From positions 27,763,069 to 27,827,068 of the forward strand of contig OZ038463.1 of the NCBI GenBank assembly GCA_964036295.1: DNA of 64,000 nt, written 5' to 3'. Position numbers and translations under genes: made by a program. This document shows positions 10,914 to 22,700 of the stretch, piece after piece. Every line of letters starts with the position of its first letter. Within the stretch, counting starts at the first letter, position 1. The notes under the pieces are model-generated. The model was not told the DNA's origin and did not search any database. It was given only the letters and a program-made list of their open reading frames with translations. This DNA comes from Plumapathes pennacea (taxonomy: Eukaryota > Cnidaria > Anthozoa > Antipatharia > Myriopathidae).

Positions 10914-13794
10914 CTGAGAAGACAGTAAAATCGATAGAAAACTAGTTCTTGCAATTATTTCAATATAAAATATCTAAATTTATACTAATCTAGCTGGTGT
11001 TCTTTACCAATAAGTTAGATGTGACGAAGAAGCTAAAGACTAATTATGAGAAGTGTATATTGCGGCATATGCGAACTAATGAGCTATGAAAGGGTTTGCA
11101 CGGCGGCCATGTTGGAAATTATTCGTGCAATTATTCGACGGCCTGATTACACCTTTCAAGCCCGTTTGACCAAAATATCTCAAAAACCTGCGTTGTCAAT
11201 GAAACCTAAGGTGCGACTAGTCAAATTAGTATGAGGGGACGAAAACAATAGAGTTGGGAGGATCCAGGCCTTACGGAAACCGGTCAGAGTTCTGAAAATT
11301 CATTTAGTTCTCAGCTATATCAATCCACAGACTGTAAACATACTAGAAGAAATACACAGTCCTAAACTGTTATTTTTCCGCTTCACCGTAAGTACAATCT
11401 CAAGATTGTTATTGTGCAACACGAACCTATAGAATCTGAGGACCTAAAGAACCTATAGAACGTATAGAAGCTGAGGACCTGTAGACTCTTACACAAATGT
11501 TGGTATATTGTGCAACACGGACGTAGAAGCTGAGAACCTGATTCGCCCCGGGAAGCAGAGATTTTAGTATGGGTGCTTGTAAGTTGCTGTCCATTCTCTG
11601 CCCGCATCATGGCACATAATGTGCTTCATCATAAACAAGTTTTGTCGCGTAAAAAAACGCGACAGATACTGGGATTTAAGTTTAGTGTGGCCAATTTCTG
11701 CGCGCATCATCAGAATTCTTCAATGAGCAATCTCTGGCCGACTAGAACAAGACTCTAAAAAGTGATCAGCTTTAAATTTTCTCTTTCAGTTTCCCCGCTC
11801 CAGAAAAACATCATACCGAATAGGGAACTTAGTTCTTGACACCTTTATTAAAGTGAAACCTGGTTAAACTATGAAGTTTCATTACAACACTTATACATTT
11901 GATTCTAAAAGGTCGACAGAATCTGCATTTTGAGCTTGACAGTGAAAGGCAGGCCAGCAAAGAATAGAATAATGCGTGACTTATCTCAATTTCATGCAGA
12001 GTCGATTTTGACACTTTGACTTCGAATACCTATTTCTAATCAGACGTCAGCCTTCGCTTCAATCCCGATCTGTTTTTCTTTTTCTAAAATGCGTTTTTTC
12101 TATCAGGCTTTCTGAATTGCCAGTCAGTCTGTTGAATTTCAGAGTTACTTATCACCGAGGTTGATACCTATACGCTTGCTTTTGGGTGAAAACAATTATT
12201 ATATGCTGCTATTATAGGCACAGCATAAAAATGTTATCATATGAAAACTTTCACGAGTATAATGAGATGTCTTTTTTTATATTATAAATATATAAAAAAT
12301 ATATAAAATTTATAATATATAATTCTTTTCGTAAGGTATTAACCGACAATACGGAGGCCCGAACAAAATTTATTTTAATCACTAGCTGCAAATATGGCTA
12401 GTAGTAAACTATCAGTCACATTGGGAGATGTGAAAAGCGGTTGAAATGGGAAAATTGAGGTAAAATAAGCAAGTTTGAGACGGCCATTTTGAAAACTAAA
12501 CATGTCAAAATTCATTCGGTCATTCGGTAAAATGCAGCAAACTAACACAAACTGATAGAAGATGTCGATCGCTAAGCAGAGAAGTTGATAAGACAAGTTC
12601 TGTCACTTCTTTAAAGCTTCGGAAGTGGTTGAGAAACGGATCAAAATGCCAGAAAATATAAAGTTTTAGTGTAAACGAGAGCGACAGCAGACTTGAAAAC
12701 GAATCTTGATAGGACTGTTGCAACAAGAGAACGTGTGCATACTTTACTTTGGCAGGAACAAGCGTTGCTTGCTTTCTTTGCTTTCTTTGTACACATAGAA
12801 CCCATGTTTGTTGGTGTAACAGGAACAATATTGTTCGCTATTTGCGGAAGCTGTAAGTTGACGGCTCAGCGACAAGACGTTAACTGACAGGATGGCGTGG
12901 CAGTTTAGCAACGTCACAAAGGTCTTTGTTGCAATCCACCAATGACAGACTGTGTTAGGTAGCTGGTCATGGATGGCCAATCAAAGCTTGGTTTCTAAAA
13001 TTTTTGTTTGACAAATTTAGGAAAACGGCAAAATGTTATAGGTTTCTCAGATTGCACCTGGCCCGTTCTTCAGAATTAGTCGTACGTTTATCTGCAGCAT
13101 TGTTATCAGCGACACAACCATATTTAAATGTCTTTTATTTCATTTTTAGAGGCAAAATCACACAACTCATTAAATCGCGATCAATACTTACAAACAATGT
13201 AGAGGCGCAAACATTAAACATAATATAATCCTAAAAATAAAGAAAACCGAAAACCCTGGATCTTCTGAAATATTTAATGAAATGACCCTTTTTACAAACA
13301 GACAAATCCAGGGAGCTAGTGGGGCTGTTGTGACAGTAGCCAGTGCGTACGTTTGAATTTCAAAAAGGAATAAATAAATGTAATAAAATAAACACTCTAG
13401 AAATATGTGGCGGCTTAAACACAGCCTGGCTTGAATAAACTTATATGTAGATTATATAATACAGTATAATACAAAATGGCACCCATGACTCAACCGTTCA
13501 ATGCATGTATTTTAGGGTGCGTTTGATTGGGTCTATGCTGGAATAGGAATAGCTAAACTGACAAAAAGTGTTGCTTGTTTGGGGGAAGATTTTGTTCGAA
13601 ATTGTTTTAAAACAATTTCCCGATACATCCTTAATCAGCTCCAAACCAAATAATTAGAAATGGACAGTAAATACCATGCAGCTGTGTAAGTCACCAATAA
13701 TTACATCTAAAGAGAAAATTTGTACAGTACTGTGGTGGCTATTTAATAATGAGAAAAATATGACTTCACTGCTGTCTACTGTGGCTGACCAGTT
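10914..13794. other. Intergenic, no gene supported
   Basis: The stretch contains a cluster of short direct repeats around 11410-11545 (GTGCAACACG, CCTATAGAA, AGCTGAGGACCTG words) and an AT-only palindromic tract at about 12267-12322. The open frames are short, lack splice context and show no recognisable protein. Confidence 0.4.
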
Positions 13795-16729
13795 CTAGGG
13801 CTCTGGGTCTAGCTCCAGCAGCTGTGAGGAATGCTCCAGTCGACAGAACACACAGTATTTGTGGTTTCCTTCTTCGAGCTGAGCAATCGAGAAAGGCTTG
13901 CTACAGTTTTGGCACTAAAACAAGAAGATAAGTCCAGAGGCTGTGATCAGTACTATATAAGATCAGGTTGATATGGGAAATCTGAACACCATAGAAGTAA
14001 CTGGTCTCTTGCTCTGACAAAGGGCTAATGCTCACAATGCAAGGTCATCTAACACTTGTACGGCGTCCAGATTTCCTTTATCAACATGAATTTACACTAC
14101 ATTTTGTCACTACACCGATGCAAGAGTTCTTACAAATTACTTTAATCCCCAAGTAGCTTTGGGTTATAATTCTTCACGTATGCGAGTAATGCTTGGTGAA
14201 TAGACAGCAGTCTGATCTGCTCAAACCCAATTAAGAGATCACCTTCCATTTCTCAAAGTGTTTGCAGAGGCTGTCAGAGATGACTAGGAATAATACTACC
14301 ATGCTTGTAAATATGTGGCTACATCATTATGGACAGTATATACTGTATGAATGTAATATGTAGTAAAAGGCTGTTTAAAAACATCTGAATATGAATATAC
14401 TACAGGGATTGGACACAGTTGAAAATACACACTACCTGAACAATTCTCAGGCCTATGTTCTTTCTGTGCTCCAAAACAACAGGAATGTCATCACTACTCT
14501 CAATGTTCCACAGTCGCACAGTTTTGTCCTGCAAAGTTGTGTGCAGGTTAATAATGGATCAATGAGTTTGACTGCTGGGTAGTTATTGCTGAGCAATATT
14601 ATAGAGTACACATATTGTGCGTTAATTCATGTAGCTGTCAGACAAGTTCAGAAATGTTTAAAAGCAACTTAAACTGTGATTAGCACAACAGTGCCATACT
14701 CCCCACTCACTCCCTGACCCTTTGGGCTCCCTCTCTCACTCATCATCTTTATTATCTATCTTCAATAAAATACAAACATTAGGTCCTGCATGCTGTAAAA
14801 GGATTGAATGACAGCAGAATTATTGTAAACATACAGTATCACCTCTGTCTGTCACAAAAAAACAAAAAACAACAAAACAACAAAAAAAACTCATATTGAA
14901 GTTGGTAAAAACATATCTGAGTGACCAAGTCAGGACACCTGCCTGATGTGCTCACTGTCTTACTGAGGATGGTGACACTCACATTTGAGCAGGACAAGAC
15001 CCACTTTTGATTGGCACTTATGCTGCAGTCATTCACCCAACCAGAATGCCCCTGCAAAACAAAACAAAGGTTGACTATAGTCCCCCTTAAATTTAGTATG
15101 GGGGTGTGCTGCTGAGTCCCTGTGACCCTGACCCTGTTCCAGAGTAAAGAAAGGCAATTTTGCGACCCTGTACCAGACAAAATGGTGAAAATAGATACTC
15201 TGTTCCAGACTAGAGGCTACTCCACAAATCGGAAATGGCGTGCTTGAATAAACATGTGGTGTTGCGTGAAGCAACAGTTCAGGGCTGTTTTGCAACAACA
15301 GACTGGACTATAAATCATCAACTATTCGGGACTATAGTACATGTATATGCAGGGGTCAACAGGCTCTTGCAGGCTCTGGTCTTCACCACATGACTAAAAT
15401 GCAGCCCCTCAGGCTTCATGAAACAAAATAAAGAGATAAAAATATGTTGACAGGCAAAATTTTAGGTCTAAAATTTGCTGTTAGATTTTATACCTAAAAC
15501 TGTAAAACTACTTGAACAGTACAGTATAGTAAAAATCTATTTTATCTAATATCTGTATGGTATGGACCTGAAATTCTGCATGTCTACACAGTTTTTGATG
15601 CTCTTTTCATTTCTGGCACTCATAAAGGTCCTGCAAAAAGATTACTCAATGAACAATAATTTACACAATTAGAAATTATTGAACTTGCAAAATTCTGATT
15701 AATAAACCTTTTCTTAATGTTCCATTCTACAGACCACGATTTCATAAAAGTGTCATATGTACGATTGTAGTACAGTTACATGTAGGCTACAGTAGCAGAA
15801 TCGGAGGTACACATAGAAGCTATGATCAGATTAAGATGAATAAATCAAACCTTCAGAGCAAACTTTTGGCAACAGTTGTCCACATCCCAAATCACCAGAG
15901 TCTCATCATAAGATGATGACACAAGCATCTTCCCTAGAAATAAAATGCAATGGAGATGTGTATCTTGAAGAATTACTGTGTATAGCTATTTGTGTGGCAG
16001 CAGATTTTATTCATCAAATGAATGTGAATAACATGAATACATGATGATCAGGACACTGTGATAAATGAGTCCCTTCATCATTGCAAATCAATCTCTGATA
16101 TAGTTAGTGCAAATTGCCAACAAGGAAGGTTATCTAGCTCACACAGACCCAATTTTTAAACAATTAAAAATCCTTAAACTTGAACAAATATATACATTTC
16201 AAGTCGGTCAATTTATGTTTTTGTTTAAGAATCAGTTACTACCCCAGTGCTTTGATAATTATTTTTCACTTTGTAATGAAACTCATAATTACAGCACAAG
16301 AAATGCCAGCTTGTTCCACCTTCCTTTTTGCAGAACTAACATCAGACAATTCTCTATTTATTACCAAGGCCCAAAAATATTTAACTCTTTAGCCATCGAA
16401 ATTCGTAATTGTACAACTATATCAACCTTTAAAGCTAAGCTGAAGAATAGCATTCTCTGTTGAACAACTATCAATAAACCATTTTCTCTACTACAATGTA
16501 ACTATTTTTGCTTTAACTGTATTTCTGTGTATACTTGCACTTATATCTCTAATTTATGAACTGCACTCCTGCACCGCACTATATAATATATCCCAGTAAT
16601 TTTAGAGGAAGCTCAAATGATATAAGCCTCTGGCTTCTTTTTTGAGCTCCCTCACCACACAATAATACAAAGAAAAAAAATGTATATATTAATTTAGTAA
16701 TATAACTGTGTGAGGAAACAAAATAAAAT

Positions 16730-16765
<36 letters not shown>

Positions 16766-19700
16766 GAATGATGATTATGAACCTGTAATGTTCAGAGAAC
16801 TCCATTTTTTCTGTTCTGAAGCTGACTCTTCACCACCCCTCACTACAGGGCCAAGCCATTTGACCATGTGGGCCCCAGACTTCCGGCCAAAATCTCCCAA
16901 GGGTTGACATCTCTGCACCAGTTACATCTCAAAAGTCTCAACTAAAGTCTATGTCACTGTCCTGTGGTATGCTAGCCTTTTCAAAAATGGTATTGTACTC
17001 AGAAGAGCACTATACATGTTGTATAAAGTTGACATCAGCAGTGCAGTACATTCCACCAGAATAAAATGCAACAGCTAGTGCAAAACAAGCTCTTACCATC
17101 TTTGCTGAACTCACAAGCACTGATGGATCCCTCGTGACCTTTGGATAGTGTGATTGGTCCTTGGGTCCTGAACAGTAAAAACAAATATTACACAATCAGT
17201 CCAGGTGACCTGCAATAATTATCACCAAGTTTCTGAACACACATAATACAGTAACAGAAATTGGTTAAGTATAGCTGAGGCTCCAGGTGCACCAGACTGC
17301 TATATAAATTAAGGCAACCTCACTTAAATTTATACTCCAAAGTGAACAGTACAAGCAAGCATTGAAGCAGAACATTACCTGAGTCCTCCCCACCCCTTGG
17401 ATCAGCACTGCACTGTCAGCATGTCTAATTCCTGGAACCAGTGGAATCCTAGCCCTAACCTAGCCCTAATGATACTAACCTTAACCCTAACCCTAATCCT
17501 AATCCTAAGCCAAAGCCAAAGCCAAAGCCAAAGCCAACTAACTTAAGGGTTAGGGTTAGGATTAGGGTTTTGTTTGGGTTTCCTTGATTCCATGAATTAG
17601 ACATGTCATTGTACTGTACCTGTACACTCCTGTAGCTATGTCCCACAGTTGGATGTTCTTGTCCCATGAACATGTAGCCAGCAGATGTTCATCACTGCTG
17701 AAGCAGCAGCTGGAAATAACATTGATGTGGCCACTGTATGCAGACAGAGTACCAAACACCAAGTCAATAAGATCACAGTACTGTACTGTAATGCGCGAGC
17801 ATTAGGTACTAGCAAGTATTGAGTTGAGTTCGTTAATCGAATGTAATGCGCGAGCATTAGGTGTTCACGTGTGTAAGTTTAGTCCGTTTGTTGTCCGTTA
17901 AGTGTTAGCGTATGTAGTAAAGTCCGTTAAAGTGGCGACTGATAGCGAATCGGTTAGCGTGTGTCTAGTATAAAAGGGATCACAAGCCGTTGTAGTACGA
18001 GTTTTGTACGAGTTTTTGTACGGGAGTTTGTACGGGAGTTTCGTATGAGTCATTTTGTATGAGTCGACGTACTGTTGAGAGGCTAATACAGTTGGACGTT
18101 GTTGAAGCTCTGTTTCCTGTGTTTGTGGACCCTGGGTACGTTACAATTGGTGGCAGCGGTGTGGGCAATCAAGCACAAGGATCGTGAGTATAGTTTTTAA
18201 GTTTAATTTGTCGTTTTGCGACCTTCGCGGGAGAAGTCGTCGAGTAGCCGTTGGACCAGAAACGGTTGAAGTAGTCGACTCGTTGGAACTGAATAGCCGT
18301 TCATCAGAAGCAATTGTAGTCGTCGGGACTTTCTTCTGCCAGTGGATATGGCAAATGATCGGGTTGACTCCGAGTTTGATATGGACCCGGAATATCGGGA
18401 CGGCGAACCTCCAAGCCCGTCGCTATCGCAGTCAAGAGATTCGTCGGAAACCCCCGTTACAGCACCTCCTAACGTTGCCATTTCGTCCGTATTACAAGGG
18501 CTGGTTCGTCGAATGGACGACATGGGTCAACAAATACAACAAATATGGCGGACCTTTCAAATGCCTGAGAGCCGCGCGAGGACTGGGCGCGATTCCGCGC
18601 GAGAACCGGAAGCCATATATCCCAGAGAACCGGAAGCATATCGCAGACGTGGGCAAGTTTACCGCGGAGAGCCGGACAAATACCGCGAACGTAGTCCAGT
18701 TAATCAGAGGGAATCGGAAGAATACCGGGAGCGCAGTCCAGTTTATCCCAGGGAACCGGAAGAATATCGTGATCGTGGGTCTCGTGAGCGTAGTCCAGTA
18801 TATTCCAGGACACCAGAAGAATACCGTGAGCGTGAGTCCATTAATCATCGAAAGCCATTAGTACGGCCAACAGCCTTCGATGGAAAGATGCCGTGGGAAG
18901 ATTACCGGGTACAATTTGAGCTGGTCTCAGACTTGAACGGCTGGGACGATCACACAAAAGCCTCCTACCTCGCGGCGAATCTGCAGGGGTCCGCTTTGGC
19001 AGTACTTGGAGACTTGGACGACAATCAACGCCGGGATTATGGGGATTTAGTAAAGGCGCTGAACTGGCGGTTCGGGTTTGAAAGGCAAACTGAAATCTTC
19101 CGAGCCCAGTTGAAAAGTCGCACCCGAAAGAGGGATGAAAGTCTCCCAGAACTCGCTCAGGCAGTGAAGCGATTGGTAAAGAAGGCCTACCCTGAGGCGC
19201 CTATCACTTTGAGGGACTCACTCGGGAGAGATCACTTCATCGATGCTCTTCTGGATGGTGACATGCGCTGGAGAGTGACCCAGGCCAGACCAAAGTCTCT
19301 GCAAGATGCAGTCACCACAGCTGTCGAACTCGAAGCCTTTCAGACCGCTGAACGGCAGAGAGGACGCAGCTACACCAGGGTGGCAACGAGTGTGACCAGT
19401 GGAGAAGAGCAAGGAGGATTGCATGAGCTACTTAAGGAAATCGTGGCGGGCCAACATTCCCTGTTTAAGCAGTTGGCGGACAAAAATGATGGAGGGAAAC
19501 GAACTAGTAAACCTCGGGCCACCTCTTCAATGCCGAGTACGGGCCGAACATGCTGGACCTGTAACGAAAGAGGGCATTTCAGGAGGGATTGTCCAGTTGA
19601 GCGGGAAAGAAATGTAGATCGGCGCACTGACATGTTTCACGACACTGCTTCCAGAAACGGCGAGACACGAAATCGGCAGGGAAACGGTGAGCCGCAGAAT

Positions 19701-22700
19701 CGGCAGGGAAACGGCGAGACACGGAATCGGCAGGGAAACGGCGAGCCGCAGAATTGGCAGGGAAACGGCGAGAGGCCGAGTTTGGGGGTCGAAACTCGGT
19801 CGGAATACCAGCAACAAATAACTTCTGAAGTCAAGATTGGCGCAGTTAACACCGAAGGACAGTCTGTGATGTTCGTCGCAGGGAACATTGAGGGAACTTC
19901 TGTGCGTTTTCTGCTAGACACGGGAGCCAATGTAACAATCATAAATCCGACTGTGTATTATGAAATCCCAGAGAGTTGCAGGCCGTCTTTGGAAGAAGTA
20001 AAGACGAGAATGGTCCTTGCAGATGGGAGTAGCGTGCCATTTTTGGGGCGAAGCATCTTTAAACTTACCATTGACGGGAGATCGCTGGAGCAGGAGATTT
20101 GGGTCGCAAGTATTGATCTGGAGGGCATACTTGGGATGGACTTCTTAAGGCGACATGGCTGTGGCATCGTACCGAGAGATGGGCAGCTGGAGCTAATTTT
20201 TCCTGTTCGCAAAGAGAAAGAGGTTATGGAAGCACACTCTGATGAAGTTGTTCCACCGAGATGCTGTAAAGTGGCAGTAGAATGCACAGTTTCTGTTCCT
20301 GCTAGGGGTGAAGTGGTGGTACCAGGAAAAGTGGTCGGAGCGGGGAAAGGTAACTGGACAGCTTTGGTGGAGCCCTCGGCGAGGTTTACACATCTGAGTA
20401 AGCTTTTGGTGGCAAGGACTCTAGTATGCACCGGGGAGGAATCAGTGCCACTTCGCATTCTGAACCCGACAGACCGACCACGACGTGTGTATAGAGATAC
20501 GGTGGCAGCCCTGGCCGAACAACTTGAGGATGGTGGAGACAACATCGCTGTGACTAGTTCAGAGGAAGGAACAGAGATCGCGGAAGGTCGTCTGTCAACC
20601 ACGCCTACTACTGTACCAGAACATCTCTGTGATCTGTTTGAACGGAGTACGGAACATCTGGACGAGACTGCTCAGAAAGATGCTGTTAAAAGTCTGCTAA
20701 GCCAATATGCTGATGTTTTTGCAAGTTCATCGGAAGATCTTGGTCGTACTGGTTTGGAAAAACACAAGATCAATACTGGGGATGCTCCTCCTATTAAACA
20801 GCCAGCCAGGCGAATGCCCATGCACATGAGATCCACAGTGGATGAGGAAGTAAAGAAAATGCTGAAGAAGGAAGTTATCGAGCCCTCTTCAAGTCCGTGG
20901 TCATCACCAGTGGTGTTAGTGAGGAAGAAAGATGGGTCGATTCGTTTCTGTATCGACTATCGGAAGCTTAACAACCTGACGATAAAAGACTCCTATCCAC
21001 TGCCTCGAATTGACGATTCTTTGGACGCCCTCTCCGGATCTCAGTGGTTTTCGACTTTAGATCTCGCGAGTGGTTACTGGCAAGTCGAAATGGCTGAGGA
21101 GGATAAGCATAAGACAGCATTTACCACGGGTGATAGCCTCTACCAGTTTCGGGTGTTGCCATTTGGACTGTGCAATGCACCTGCAACCTTCGAAAGACTC
21201 ATGGGTAAAGTTTTGGTTGGCTTACCCTGGAAGATTTGTCTAGTGTATTTGGATGATGTGATTGTTTACGCCACAACATTCTCGGATGAACTGGAAAGGC
21301 TCCGAGTGGTATTTGAAAGGCTGCGAGCTGCCAAGCTAAAGTTGAGCCCCAAGAAATGCCATTTATTCCGGACGGAAGTTCTATTCCTTGGGCACGTTGT
21401 GGGCCGGAATGGTGTTGGTACGGACCCTGCTAAGGTTGATGCTGTGAAGAAATGGCCTGTTCCGGGGAACCAGAAGGAAGTTCGTAGTTTCTTGGGATTG
21501 TGCTCCTACTATCGCAAATTCGTGTCGGGTTTTGCGGGCATTGCTACACCACTTCATCGCTTGACAGAGCGTGGCGAGGAGTTCCTGTGGACAGAGGAGT
21601 GTGAAACAGCCTTTGAACGACTAAAGGACATACTCACCTCTACGCCTGTGCTGGCCTACCCAAATGCCACAGACATGTTTGTCTTGGACACCGATGCTAG
21701 TGGAACGTGTTTAGGAGCCGTGCTGTCTCAAGTTCAGGACGGGACAGAGAAAGTTGTTGCCTATTACAGCAAAGTGTTGTCGAAAACAGAGAGAAATTAC
21801 TGCGTTACTAGGCGAGAACTCCTGGCTGTGGTTGCTGCGATTAGACATTTTCACCATTACTTATTTGGGCGTCGTTTTCTTATTCGCACCGATCATCGTG
21901 CTCTCAATTGGCTGATAAGTTTTAGGAATCCTGAAGGACAAATCGCAAGATGGCTGGAAGTGCTTGGGAACTATGATTTTGTGCTGAAACATCGCCCTGG
22001 AAAACAACACGGGAATGCAGATGCACTGTCCAGGAGATCATCGACATGTGAAGAGTGTCAGCAGTGTTTGAATGCCGAGAGGAGAGACCTGGGAAGGAAA
22101 GGCATTCAAGGTCAAGCTCACGTGAAGTTTTGTAATCAAGGAACGAAAGATACCCATGGCACAAATGAAACTCCCTCTTGCATGGAGGGGTGGGTGCAAC
22201 AGTGGTCAACAGAAGAACTCCACCGGGCTCAGGCTGATGACCCGACGATCGCACCAATCTTAAAGTGGCTTCAGGAGAGGAATGGACGACCAGCATGGGC
22301 GGAAATTGCACCATTAAGTCCTATTATCAAAGCGTACTGGGCACAGTGGGAGAGCTTGTGTCTTCGAGATGGGGTCGTATATCGTCGCTGGGAGTCAGAG
22401 GATGGTGATCGTGTGACATTTAAGTTGGTCTTGCCTGGAAATATGCGACGGGAAGTGATGGTGCATTTACATGATTCACAAACGGCAGGGCATCTTGGAG
22501 TGAAGAAGACCATAGCACGGGTGAAGGAGAGATTCTACTGGTGTGGGAGCAGCCGTGATGTCAGAGAGTGGTGCCAGAAGTGTGACCTGTGTGCATCAAG
22601 ACGAGGGCCACGGAGGACCCCTCGGGCACCAATGCAGAGCTATTCTGTAGGAGCTCCTTTTGAAAGAGCTCGAGAGCATCTGCGATTAGAAACCCAGAGA

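Noticed and set aside
12267-12322. AT-only palindrome as possible replication or structural element
   Set aside because: Simple AT-rich microsatellite; no further signal.
17455-17673. Open frame with GFGFGLGLGL repeats
   Set aside because: It is translation of the CCCTAA/CCAAAG repeats inside the telomere-motif MITE.
18184-18861. 225-aa frame overlapping the start of the Gypsy gag
   Set aside because: Shadow frame of the gag repeats; it lacks retroviral or host features.
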